From the NCBI RefSeq assembly GCF_030122845.1, contig NZ_CP126084.1:4543501-4607500 (forward strand): a stretch of 64,000 nucleotides of DNA, in the 5' to 3' direction. Positions 17,868 through 26,332 of the stretch are shown here, piece after piece. Within the stretch, counting starts at the first letter, position 1, and the number at the start of each line of letters is the position of its first letter. The notes beneath the pieces are model-generated. The model had not been told where the DNA came from. It was given only the letters and a program-made list of their open reading frames with translations, and ran no database searches. Source of the stretch: Paenibacillus woosongensis. GTDB lineage: Bacteria > Bacillota > Bacilli > Paenibacillales > Paenibacillaceae. A program made the position numbers and the translations under genes.

Positions 17868-18609
17868 AGGTACCCTTCCTTTCAGAATATACCTCTAAAC
17901 CAATTTTTATTTGGTCAGGATGGATAATCGAACGACCTGTAAATCCCAAATTTCGAGAGAATTCGCAATCATTCCGATAACCTTCTAAGTCTTTATATTT
18001 CATAAAAGTGGTGTCAAAACTGTAAAGAGAGTTTTCGTTGCAAAATTGGCATATTTTCTGCTTTGCAAAAAGTACTTCCTTTTGAGGATCATCACTATTT
18101 AACTTAACATCATCATAGTAATCGCCTCCGCCGAGCGTAAACGCATAAATATTATCACTACATTGGTAAATACGCTCCAAATTATTTAATCCTTCCTTGC
18201 TTTCAATCATGATTTCATAAAGCGGTTTATAATCATCATCTGACTCTTTTGATATAAACCTCCAATATTCGTCAATTTCTAGTAAATCCTCTGCTTTATT
18301 TACCATCGGTATGCGTATTCGTGTTGGTCTATTTTCCAACAATGCCTCAAAATCCGCTTTCCAGTGATCGGTATAAACACTGTTGATTCTAACAATTAAA
18401 TTTAAATCCAGATCCTTAAACTCGCTAAGTGCTCTTTTCACTAGACTTCGGGCTTCAATTTTTTTGTTCTCAGGAGTCCCGTCCTCCAGACAAAGGATAA
18501 TATTCTTAAGTCCGAGAGTCATTGCTTTTTCAATATATCCCGGTTTGTATCCAGCAACATAAAATATAACCCGTTCATTATCAGTAATTTGAGAAATTTT
18601 CTTTCTCAT
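17860..18609 (-). CDS. CitE-like lyase/aldolase (HpcH/HpaI superfamily)
   Basis: 249 residues, similar to the citrate lyase beta subunit, which cleaves or forms C-C bonds between an acyl-S-carrier and an alpha-keto acid. Conserved elements: ILCLEDGTPENKKIEAR, VRINSVYTDHWKADFEAL, YEIMIESKEGLNN (metal-binding Glu), LGGGDYYDD and NLGFTGRSIIHPDQI. About 40 residues shorter than classical CitE. The start overlaps the carrier-protein stop as ATGA, so the two are translated together. With an aminoacyl ligase next door the likely donor is an aminoacyl-S-carrier; this is inference. Confidence 0.82.
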   Translation of the reverse strand: MRKKISQITDNERVIFYVAGYKPGYIEKAMTLGLKNIILCLEDGTPENKKIEARSLVKRALSEFKDLDLNLIVRINSVYTDHWKADFEALLENRPTRIRIPMVNKAEDLLEIDEYWRFISKESDDDYKPLYEIMIESKEGLNNLERIYQCSDNIYAFTLGGGDYYDDVKLNSDDPQKEVLFAKQKICQFCNENSLYSFDTTFMKYKDLEGYRNDCEFSRNLGFTGRSIIHPDQIKIGLEVYSERKGTYV

Positions 18610-18890
18610 CGTATAGTCCCCCCCTCTTCTTCCTTAATAGCCGTTGCAGCAGCGACCAATAAGGCAGCAGCTTCACATCTCCCTTTGATAACCCATTGGT
18701 TTGCTCCGTTATAGTAAACCTTCGGGTTGAAACGTACTAAATTAAACTCCTTTAAAAAGCTAATAACTACCTGCTCAATGAGCTCGTTATCAATCTCCGG
18801 CACTAGATTACTAATATAAACACCTTGATTCTGATCAGTAAACTCTAATAATAAGTCACTAGATTCAATCGACCCTACCATGATATTCAT
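18606..18890 (-). CDS. CitD-like acyl carrier protein
   Basis: 94 residues, the size of citrate lyase gamma subunit. Near the N-terminus GSIESSD matches the GTLES(G/S)D motif of CitD; Ser10 corresponds to the serine that carries the phosphoribosyl-dephospho-CoA group. The C-terminal KGRCEAAALLVAAATAI matches the R.EAA.LRA helix of CitD. Start ATG at 18890 follows AGGTGG and overlaps the end of the GH88-like gene by 26 bases. Together with CitG and CitX this is strong evidence for a working carrier, although no citrate lyase alpha subunit exists here. Confidence 0.85.
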   Translation of the reverse strand: MNIMVGSIESSDLLLEFTDQNQGVYISNLVPEIDNELIEQVVISFLKEFNLVRFNPKVYYNGANQWVIKGRCEAAALLVAAATAIKEEEGGTIR

Positions 18891-20016
18891 TTGCTCGCCA
18901 CCTTAGATTTACATTTTGTAAATTTAATATTGTTTCAAGTAAGAAGTAATCGCCCCATATTTGAGATTCCCCTTTTGTGAAAGTAACGCTCTTTGGAGTA
19001 CTGGCATGTAGCAGAATGCCTTCATGGTCTCTGACGGAACTAGCCATATAAGTATTAGTGATCAACGTGTCCAGTATACTTAATCCAAGATCTGCATAAG
19101 CTTTTTTTTGCGATTTGTCGTCCAAGTGAGAAGCTAGCTGTAGCAATGCAGAAGCTACGATACTAGCGGCTGAAGCATCCCGTAACGTAGTCTGGTGTTT
19201 AATGAGCATGTCCCAGTGAGGAATCAAACTATCATCCGTATTTTTTTGGTAGAAGGACGTAAGCTTGTCAATCACATCCAAATATTCAAAATGACCTAAA
19301 TTCAAGAAAGCTTGCACCATCCCGTATATCGCCCAAGAATGCCCTCTTGACCACACGGAATTTGCTTCTGCAGCATTTTTGTTGTAGATCTCTATCTCCC
19401 TATCCTCCCCGTTAAACTTCACATATTCACAAGTTCTTCCATCACTAAATATCATCGTTCGCAGAATGTTGTCGATACAGCCCTCAGCGGCTATTCGGTA
19501 TTTGCTGTTATCGGTCTCTCTGAATGCCCAGAGCCATAAGCCAATATTCATCATGGCATCTATCCCTTGATAGTGCTCACCGTCTGCTAACCAATTGCAT
19601 TTTAAATAACCGCCTGGCATCAATGAGTCAAATAGGCTATCAGCCGCCTCTAGGGCTACGGTTCTATATTTCGAATTTCCAGTCAACTTATAACCCGTAA
19701 TATAGGAAAAAATAAAAAGATAACCAATATCCTGAAAGTCCCCGTGATATTTATATGGTTCGAGGGCTGTTGTCGCCTTGTCTGCTGATTCTTTCCAGAA
19801 TTCGTCTTGATCCATTGCAAACATTAGCCAAAGCTGTCCAGCAAAAAAACCATTAGACCATTTGTCCTCCCATGACCATTTTCCATTGCGGGTTACAAAA
19901 GGGAATAAAACCTTCCCCCCAGTTACATTCAACTGGTTCCAGATACTGATCTCTTGTTTCAATTGTCTTCTGACGAAATCGAGCAACAGATCCATCTTCT
20001 CCTTCAAAGTGTTCAT
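18865..20016 (-). CDS. GH88/GH105-like hydrolase
   Basis: 383 residues with the (alpha/alpha)6-barrel pattern of unsaturated glucuronyl hydrolases. Matching segments are WSNGFFAGQLWLMF, YQGIDAMMNIGLW (with the Asp that normally acts in catalysis), VWSRGHSWAIYGMVQAFL and TTLRDASAASIVASALLQLA. No signal peptide, so cytoplasmic. The ATG overlaps the upstream ligase stop by ATGA and GAGGTGAG is the ribosome site. A sugar hydrolase inside an amino-acid ligase operon is unexpected: it might remove a protecting sugar or act on an unrelated acetal/enol-ether intermediate. No function is assigned. Confidence 0.8.
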   Translation of the reverse strand: MNTLKEKMDLLLDFVRRQLKQEISIWNQLNVTGGKVLFPFVTRNGKWSWEDKWSNGFFAGQLWLMFAMDQDEFWKESADKATTALEPYKYHGDFQDIGYLFIFSYITGYKLTGNSKYRTVALEAADSLFDSLMPGGYLKCNWLADGEHYQGIDAMMNIGLWLWAFRETDNSKYRIAAEGCIDNILRTMIFSDGRTCEYVKFNGEDREIEIYNKNAAEANSVWSRGHSWAIYGMVQAFLNLGHFEYLDVIDKLTSFYQKNTDDSLIPHWDMLIKHQTTLRDASAASIVASALLQLASHLDDKSQKKAYADLGLSILDTLITNTYMASSVRDHEGILLHASTPKSVTFTKGESQIWGDYFLLETILNLQNVNLRWRANEYHGRVD

Positions 20017-21245
20017 GAACTCACCTCGAATTTGACTGTTTCATTAATTTCAGTAATCGTCTTTTCCAACTGTTCATAGTTTGTACTCTGAAGCACTACA
20101 TACCCCTTTCTTGCCCAATTGCTGGTTAATGGCTCAATGAGTTGACCCAGTTCAAACCCCGACTCTATCCGTTTTATGCTCGGAATATTCCCTAGAACAT
20201 CGAACCCCTTGACGGAAATCAACTTTCCTGAGGGTGGAGTAAAATAAATAGCTGCAGCGACATGACAAAATTGTGAGGGAAACTGCACTTCAAGCCCCAA
20301 TAAGACATTAATATAGGCTTTAAATAAGTTCAGATCGTAAGCTAACTCAAACAATTCAGGTATTAGCCCTCCAGGGGCACGACCAGCGCATTCAATCAGA
20401 AATGAACCTTGTTCGTTTATGATCCACTCCGAATGTAAAAGCCCATTTTGAACAGCAAGCCCCTGTATTAATTTTTGTTTAGCATCGATAACTTCTTCTC
20501 TGATTTCCTCATGTATATCCCCCGGAATGATATGTCCGATTTCCACGGAATACTTGCCGACCGTAGTGAGCTTCTTTGTAATATTATGAAACAACACTTG
20601 ACCATCCTTGACAAAGGACTCGACACTGATTTCAAAGCCTTCCACATAATCCTCCGACATGTATTCCCATATTAATGGTCGTTGTGTAACAACTAAATTC
20701 CCTTCTGTTGCATTCGTCGTTTCAACCCAAGCCAATGCAAGGTCATCCTTGCTCTCAATTTTGATAACACCTGTACTTGCCTGTCTGTTCACAGGCTTAA
20801 GCATCAAAGGCTTACTCTGATAAAATTGAACTAAATCTTCAAACTGCTCAATTTTCGCAAATCTAGGCTGCAATATTCCTAGCTTGGATGCTACGGTCCT
20901 AAGCTTATACTTATTAGTCAACGAATCGGCTGCGACATCTCCCAAACGTCGTAAACCGAGCCTCTTAGCTATTTCATTCACCGCAATAACGCTATATTCT
21001 CTTCCAGGAATGACTGCATCGAAGCGAATTTCCTCATTCCAACGGACAGCGGTATCCACACAGTCAAGGGACTGCTGGTACGAGCCGATTCTTACCTCTT
21101 GACATATCGATGAGTGGAAACTCAAATAATTATTTTCGTATAATTCCTTTTCCTCTAAAATAAATAAGATAATATCATCCGCCATATTTTCTATAATATT
21201 AACAATTTTCGGATTCAACCCAATTACCAGGACATTCTTAGTCAT
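20013..21245 (-). CDS. ATP-grasp ligase 2 of the biosynthetic operon
   Basis: 410 residues, same architecture as ligases 1 and 3: FDAVIPGREYSVIAV, LTNKYKLRTVASKLGILQPRF, RQASTGVIKI, EDYVEGFEISVESFV, NGLLHSEWIINE and ECAGRAPGGLIPELFE. The C-terminal ATP-grasp acidic residues are kept, so it should be active. Eight bases separate it from the MFS gene upstream, with a GGAGGACAG site. Divergence from its paralogues suggests that each ligase adds a different unit or acts at a different step, not recent duplication. Confidence 0.86.
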   Translation of the reverse strand: MTKNVLVIGLNPKIVNIIENMADDIILFILEEKELYENNYLSFHSSICQEVRIGSYQQSLDCVDTAVRWNEEIRFDAVIPGREYSVIAVNEIAKRLGLRRLGDVAADSLTNKYKLRTVASKLGILQPRFAKIEQFEDLVQFYQSKPLMLKPVNRQASTGVIKIESKDDLALAWVETTNATEGNLVVTQRPLIWEYMSEDYVEGFEISVESFVKDGQVLFHNITKKLTTVGKYSVEIGHIIPGDIHEEIREEVIDAKQKLIQGLAVQNGLLHSEWIINEQGSFLIECAGRAPGGLIPELFELAYDLNLFKAYINVLLGLEVQFPSQFCHVAAAIYFTPPSGKLISVKGFDVLGNIPSIKRIESGFELGQLIEPLTSNWARKGYVVLQSTNYEQLEKTITEINETVKFEVSS

Positions 21246-21252
21246 AACTATA

Positions 21253-22470
21253 TTATCTGTCCTCCTTGATAACTATTGTTTGTAATTGTTTTTTTGATAG
21301 GAAAAGCTTATACAATACAGAGATAAGCAACGCAAATGTAGCTAATATTAACCAAAAAATCCATAATTCATTTTGCTTATTTAACCAATTATAAGTTGCG
21401 CCACCTATTAAATTGCCAAGTGCTCCGCCGATACCAGCTCCTAATAGCGCGAACCCATAATAACTGCCTGCTGTTCTTTCTGTAGCCAAATCTCCAGTAA
21501 TAGTATCAATCGTAGGTACTACCAACATTTCACTTAAAGTGAATAAAAACGTGAATAAAAGTAAAATAACTATTCCTGGAAATGCTGTGAGACATAAAAA
21601 AGCAAACGACATAAAGAGCGTACCGATCAACAATATAGTAGATTCTGTTAACAAATTACCTGTTTTTTTAATTAAATAATACTGAAGGATAACGACAAGC
21701 AATCCATTGAATGTAAACATAAACCCAATGTAGTCACTGGTACCTCCTACATCTTTCACATACAATGGAACTGTCAAAGAAAACTGATTATACAAAAACC
21801 AAAATCCAATACCGTTCATGGTCATTAGCAGAAACTTACGATCTTTTAATACAGTTTTAAATGTCCATAATGGCATCTGATCATTTTTATTCTCTTCTTC
21901 CGTGATGGTGATATCTCGAACGAAAATAAGAACCATACAAAGATATATGATAAATACGCCAATAGTAGATAAAAATACGAAATAGAACGAAGCTTTATAA
22001 AGGAAGCCTCCCAAAATAGGACCAATGGATGCTCCAATGTTTGTCAGAGTACTTCTTAGTGCAAAGACTTCTTTTCTTAGCTCTCCTGAACTCTTATAGA
22101 TGATTACCTTCGTGGCAGGCGCATAAATAGCCGCTCCTATACCAACCAATACCGCCGATATTATAAATAGCACCAAACGATCTGAAGCTAGATAGACAAC
22201 ATAGCCAACTATCCGAATAGCTAACCCGAGAATCAGTAATTTTTTTGTACCTACAAAATCGCTTATTATGCCTCCCAAAAAAGATAATCCCTGCATTGAA
22301 ATAATGGAACACATCAAAACAACGCCAATTTGTGAAGCATCTAAACCTTTAAACGTATTTAAATATAAGGCCAGAAATGGGTTGAGCATATAATTTCCAA
22401 TATTAGTGAGCAAAATACCAAACAAAATAACTTTGATATCTGCGTTTAGGCGCGAGAAATGGCTTAGCAC
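21253..22470 (-). CDS. MFS transporter, probable product exporter
   Basis: 405 residues with about 12 hydrophobic segments. The loop between segments 2 and 3 reads GGIISDFVGTKKLLILG, the MFS motif-A position, and PILGGFLY is a motif-C-like stretch seen in drug/metabolite exporters. Start is GTG at 22470 with AGGTGAG six bases upstream, 3 bases after the preceding ligase stop. As the only transporter in the cluster it probably exports the product and may give self-resistance. Confidence 0.88.
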   Translation of the reverse strand: MLSHFSRLNADIKVILFGILLTNIGNYMLNPFLALYLNTFKGLDASQIGVVLMCSIISMQGLSFLGGIISDFVGTKKLLILGLAIRIVGYVVYLASDRLVLFIISAVLVGIGAAIYAPATKVIIYKSSGELRKEVFALRSTLTNIGASIGPILGGFLYKASFYFVFLSTIGVFIIYLCMVLIFVRDITITEEENKNDQMPLWTFKTVLKDRKFLLMTMNGIGFWFLYNQFSLTVPLYVKDVGGTSDYIGFMFTFNGLLVVILQYYLIKKTGNLLTESTILLIGTLFMSFAFLCLTAFPGIVILLLFTFLFTLSEMLVVPTIDTITGDLATERTAGSYYGFALLGAGIGGALGNLIGGATYNWLNKQNELWIFWLILATFALLISVLYKLFLSKKQLQTIVIKEDR

Positions 22471-22473
22471 GTA

Positions 22474-23703
22474 TCACTCACCTACATGAAATATAATGTT
22501 TGACTCAATTTGATCCAGTTTCTCCTGTAGGTCAATCATTTGATTACTCTTGATCATAAAATAACCGACTCGATCCCAGGAAGAATTGAAATTAGTAATG
22601 ATCTCCCCTAAAGATACATTGATTTGGTAACTAATTATACTTTCATCACTTTTTAATATATCTACTCCTTTGAGGTCGATTAATCTTCCCGGATTCGGTC
22701 TAAAATATCGAATTCCGGCATATCCGTCGCATAAAGAAGCAACATTAGGATGTCTCCCCATAAGCACTTGTAAAAAAGCTTCATATAAATTAAAATGATA
22801 TACCTCATGTATCAGTTCAGGAATTTTGTCACCTGGTGCCCTTGCAGCGCATTCTATCAGCATCGGACCTCCGGTAGTCATCTTCCATTCAGAGTGGAAT
22901 AACCCGAATGAAACCTCAAGTCCTGAGAGCAGCCTTTCATTAGCCTCCAACAGACTTGATTTTTTTTCAAAATCTAGAGGAGCCGGCAATATATGTCCAG
23001 TTTCTGCAAAATACCTTCCTCCAACCGTCTCTTTCAATGTAATATTATTGAAAATGACCTGACCATCCAACACGAGTGATTCTACTGAGTACTCTACCCC
23101 CTCCAAATAATCTTCAACAATGTACTCCCAAAAGAGGCTTCGTTGTACTAGCCTATTTTTTTCTGACGCATTAATAGATTCGTTCCATGCACTTTCTATA
23201 TCTTCACTTTTTTCAATCTTGATTACCCCGACAGATGCTCTGCGATTTACAGGCTTAATAATGATAGGTCGATCGTGATAAAAACGTGCGACATCAACTT
23301 CACTACTTACTTTAGCAAACTCCGGCTGAGGAACCCCGATCTCTCTACAGGCCTGACGAAGTCTATATTTATTCGTAAAAGCTGCGATTGCTTTTGCACC
23401 AGGAGTACGCAATCCCAATCGAGCTGCTGCTTTGTAAGTTCCTTGAACTGCATATTCCATACCCGGTACGATCACATCAAAACCAATTTCCTGAAACCAT
23501 TGGAAAACTTGATCTACAACTTGCTCACTCTGCTGGTATTCTCCGAATCTGACCTCTTGCAAAATTTTACTCTTATATGCTTGTGGATTGGCCTCATATA
23601 GGTCCTGTTCTTCCAAAATAAATACCTCATAGCGGTTATCCGCACACTCCAATGAGTGCAAAAAGGCTTTATTTAACCCTACCATCAATACTTTTGTCCT
23701 CAC
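22474..23703 (-). CDS. ATP-grasp ligase 3 of the biosynthetic operon
   Basis: About 409 residues, paralogue of the ligases at 20013 and 13980, with FDVIVPGMEYAVQGT, FTNKYRLRQACREIGVPQPEF, RRASVGVIKI, EDYLEGVEYSVESLV, FGLFHSEWKM and ECAARAPGDKIPELIH. A GTG at 23703 is the best start: GGAGG lies 10 bases upstream and the reading opens VRTKVLMVGLNK, aligning with MTKNVLVIGLNP of ligase 2; the frame's earlier GTG at 23724 contains the ribosome site. First of the three ligases, directly after the diaminopropionate genes. Confidence 0.86.
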   Translation of the reverse strand: MRTKVLMVGLNKAFLHSLECADNRYEVFILEEQDLYEANPQAYKSKILQEVRFGEYQQSEQVVDQVFQWFQEIGFDVIVPGMEYAVQGTYKAAARLGLRTPGAKAIAAFTNKYRLRQACREIGVPQPEFAKVSSEVDVARFYHDRPIIIKPVNRRASVGVIKIEKSEDIESAWNESINASEKNRLVQRSLFWEYIVEDYLEGVEYSVESLVLDGQVIFNNITLKETVGGRYFAETGHILPAPLDFEKKSSLLEANERLLSGLEVSFGLFHSEWKMTTGGPMLIECAARAPGDKIPELIHEVYHFNLYEAFLQVLMGRHPNVASLCDGYAGIRYFRPNPGRLIDLKGVDILKSDESIISYQINVSLGEIITNFNSSWDRVGYFMIKSNQMIDLQEKLDQIESNIIFHVGE

Positions 23704-23739
23704 ACCATAAAAGCCTCCTTCCACAATGGTGGTAGTACT

Positions 23740-24711
23740 TTAATCAAGCTTTTTACCATTTCCATATTTTTGTGCAGTCTGAAGATAAAACGTTCCAACT
23801 GCAATATCAAATACAGCCATTCCCATCGGATTAAACATCACGGGTTGATCAATGGCTATGTCCCTAAAAGCCTCACGGCAAACAATATCTAGTATGGAGC
23901 GGGTATCTTCCTTACGAAGCCCTTTTTCTTTGTGCATCATTTCGATATCGGTTTTTTCCCGGCAAACCTCTTCCCAATCGTCAACAATGATTGAATCCTT
24001 GACATATCTAAACATTGAGGTACAGTAATCCCTCAAAGACACATTCAAGAGCAGCGCCCCCTGCTTAGGTGGTTTATTTATGTATGGCGCCTCAGAGACG
24101 GTACAAGTGATGAAAATGTCACTTTTGTCATATGCCTCTTCCCACTTCTCAACGATATGAACCCTCGCCTTGTCAAAGAACTCTACTTCGCTCATCTTGA
24201 TCACCGATCTTATATCATATAAAAAAACATTTTCGATTCGTTCACTAAACAAATTTTCACATACTTTTAAATGATACCGACCGATAGGTCCCCATCCAAT
24301 GATTCCAATATTTATTTTCTTGAGCGAGCGGGCATCATCAAAATATCTCATGATTAATCCACTCACTCCCGCAGTTCTAATCACACTAAGCAAAGCACCA
24401 TTTATTAAGCCAATCATTTGACCAGTATAAGAATCATTTAATATAACGACGCTATGCGCTCTTGGCAGTCCCACCTTAATGTTATCTGGAAAACTCGCTA
24501 TCCACTTTATCCCTGCAGTTTCTATCCCCCCTCCTACAAAGGCAGGCATAGCGATGATTCTATTTTTAGGATTCCTATACCTTAAGTAAGGCTTTACCGG
24601 TTGCACGTATTCATTATTGTTCAAACAATAGACTGTATTTTCTATCACATTTATAATCTCTGACCAATCGATACCCAGTTGGATGATATCCTTTTCATTT
24701 AAATATAGCAT
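23740..24711 (-). CDS. SbnB-like dehydrogenase (ornithine cyclodeaminase family)
   Basis: 323 residues. SbnB oxidatively cleaves N-(2-amino-2-carboxyethyl)-L-glutamate to L-2,3-diaminopropionate and 2-oxoglutarate with NAD. Visible: YRNPKNRIIAMPAFVGG, AGIKWIASFPDNIKVGLPRAH with the substrate-binding Lys and Arg of the family, and the nucleotide fold INIGIIGWGPIGRYHLK. ATG at 24711 has AGGAGG at good spacing. It follows the SbnA-like gene in the same direction, the pairing known from staphyloferrin B, dapdiamide and other diaminopropionate pathways. Confidence 0.87.
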   Translation of the reverse strand: MLYLNEKDIIQLGIDWSEIINVIENTVYCLNNNEYVQPVKPYLRYRNPKNRIIAMPAFVGGGIETAGIKWIASFPDNIKVGLPRAHSVVILNDSYTGQMIGLINGALLSVIRTAGVSGLIMRYFDDARSLKKINIGIIGWGPIGRYHLKVCENLFSERIENVFLYDIRSVIKMSEVEFFDKARVHIVEKWEEAYDKSDIFITCTVSEAPYINKPPKQGALLLNVSLRDYCTSMFRYVKDSIIVDDWEEVCREKTDIEMMHKEKGLRKEDTRSILDIVCREAFRDIAIDQPVMFNPMGMAVFDIAVGTFYLQTAQKYGNGKKLD

Positions 24712-24848
24712 TGCACTCCTCCTAATTTAGTCCTGCAATATACTTCGGATGTTCCTAGACTACTGCATGTCTAAAGATCCATGTCTAAATCGTGTATTCA
24801 TTTTTCACGTTATTCATTAGCCCTTCCGAAGGTAATTTATTAGTGAGA

Positions 24849-25817
24849 TTATATTTGGACTCTATCAAAGTATTTTTTTAAGTCATGAACCCATTCCTCG
24901 TTATAAATCGTGCTAGCGTATCTGTCTCCACGGTCCGGAAACACAACAACCACTTTAGGTTTCTTTTCAAAGTTTCTACCAGCAAAGTATTTCATCACAG
25001 CCCCCAATACGGATCCGGATGAACCTCCAACAAAAACCGAATGTTCTTGTAAAAGATAATGACACATATTAATTGTCGTCAACTCGTCTACCATAACGAC
25101 ATCGTCGATGACCGCATGGGTTAAAATGTCAGGGACCATACTAGAACCAATACCTGGAATGTGTCTTTTCTGGGGATTTCCACCAAAAATAACCGACCCT
25201 ATAATATCGACTGCAATAATCTTCGCTGACGGATTTACCTCCTTAATTTTCCGCGAGACTCCTGTAATCGTCCCTCCGGAGCTGACTCCCATAAAAAGAT
25301 AATCAATATCCGAAATTTCTTGAACAATTTCATTGCCTAAAGTATAAAAGTACGCTTCCGCGTTATATAAATTTCCATATTGATTTACCCAATATGAGTT
25401 AGGAATCTTCTCAACCAATTCCTTTACTTTTTCAATTCGCTTAAGCAAATAGCCACCGGAACTATCAGGTTCCTGAACCTTGATCACCGCTGTACATAAA
25501 CTTTGAATAATCATTTCATTAATTGGAGAGATGAGGGGATCTATCACGCAATAGAACTTTAGTCCATAATGCTTGCAATATGTTGATAGAGAGATACCGA
25601 AGTTGCCTGAAGAAGATTCGATAATCGTGGTGTCCTTATTTATTATGTTCATTTCTAATAACTTATTAATAAGGTAATTTGAAGCTCGATCCTTAACGCT
25701 ACCAGTTGGGTTGTAAAACTCTAGTTTAGCAAAGAGATCAATATTGCTTAATTTATTTGAATTAATCTGAATAACAGGCGTTTCGCCAACCTTCTCAATA
25801 ATTCGCTCGTAGACCAT
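24849..25817 (-). CDS. SbnA-like PLP enzyme for diaminopropionate synthesis
   Basis: 322 residues, cysteine-synthase fold. SbnA condenses O-phospho-L-serine with L-glutamate to give N-(2-amino-2-carboxyethyl)-L-glutamate. PLP lysine is Lys42 in EFYNPTGSVKDRASNYL; the phosphate loop is MGVSSGGTITG and the substrate loop SSSGNFGISLS. ATG at 25817 has GGAGGG seven bases upstream; the open frame extends to 26057 only by chance. First gene of the 12-kb operon. O-acetylserine-dependent cysteine synthase is the main alternative, but the SbnB neighbour makes it unlikely. Confidence 0.88.
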   Translation of the reverse strand: MVYERIIEKVGETPVIQINSNKLSNIDLFAKLEFYNPTGSVKDRASNYLINKLLEMNIINKDTTIIESSSGNFGISLSTYCKHYGLKFYCVIDPLISPINEMIIQSLCTAVIKVQEPDSSGGYLLKRIEKVKELVEKIPNSYWVNQYGNLYNAEAYFYTLGNEIVQEISDIDYLFMGVSSGGTITGVSRKIKEVNPSAKIIAVDIIGSVIFGGNPQKRHIPGIGSSMVPDILTHAVIDDVVMVDELTTINMCHYLLQEHSVFVGGSSGSVLGAVMKYFAGRNFEKKPKVVVVFPDRGDRYASTIYNEEWVHDLKKYFDRVQI

Positions 25818-25967
25818 AACATCCCTCCAACCCCAAATGATATATCTTTTGTAAAATAATAGTAATAAAATAATTATAGCATGATATTCTTGTAAATAAA
25901 ATATAGAGTATATTTGTGATGTAATTTTTTTCACTTGAATATTTAGAACTGAAACAAAAGGAGATTT
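25818..25967. promoter_or_regulatory. AT-rich leader of the biosynthetic operon
   Basis: Very AT-rich stretch before the SbnA-like gene and after the IstB fragment, with several TATAAT-like hexamers on the minus strand. It is the only sizeable gap before the operon, so it should contain its promoter; no exact -35/-10 pair is certain. Confidence 0.4.
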
Positions 25968-26196
25968 TACTACTATTGGGTGCTGTAGGAATAGGAAAAA
26001 AAGCATATGGTCACCGCCTTGGGAGTCGAGGCATGCAGACAAGGACAGTCGGTACAATTTTACCGCGTCTCGGATTTGGTGGCGGTGTTACAGGAGAAAT
26101 TCGCAGCGAGCATACTGACCCGCTTTCGAGAAAAGCTAAGTAAGCTAGACTTACTCATTCTCGACGAGCTTTGTTATGTCCCTTTTAGCCAGACAG
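25968..26196 (+). pseudogene. IS21-family IstB ATPase fragment
   Basis: A short AAA+ fragment: LLLLGAVGIGKK is a decayed Walker A, then after a shift in an A-run VTALGVEACRQGQSVQFYRVSDLV and LSKLDLLILDEL.YVPFSQTG (Walker B) follow, as in IstB helpers of IS21 elements. It stops after PFSQTG where non-coding sequence leading to a transposon end starts. Marks the right boundary of the biosynthetic operon. Confidence 0.8.
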
Positions 26197-26266
26197 GAGC
26201 CCCTAATAAAAGGTTGCCCCAAAACAAGTTATCGGGACAAAGGACGGGCCATGATATTTATTAAGT

Positions 26267-26313
26267 AGTCCCATAGTTTATTTACTGGTTCCACACTTTT
26301 TTATCACCGGACA
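26267..26313 (-). repeat. Tn7-like right end R0
   Basis: Reads inward on the minus strand from TGTCCGGTGA at 26313. A GGTTCCA site (plus strand 26287-26293) lies 27 bases from the tip, exactly as in the ends at 35455 and 46507, and a degenerate AGTCCCA follows 20 bases further in (26267). The tip is followed by GCAGCAGT and then TGTTAGATGAC (26322-26332), which may be the first 11 bases of another left end cut by IS30. Confidence 0.65.
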
Positions 26314-26332
26314 GCAGCAGTTGTTAGATGAC

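Noticed and set aside
13980..25817. A standard citrate lyase operon
   Set aside because: CitD, CitE, CitG and CitX homologues occur, but the alpha subunit (CitF) and the acetylating ligase (CitC) are absent, and the rest are amino-acid ligases and diaminopropionate genes.
22474..25817. A staphyloferrin B siderophore cluster
   Set aside because: SbnA/SbnB-like genes are present, but no IucA/IucC-type NIS synthetase and no siderophore uptake genes are found.
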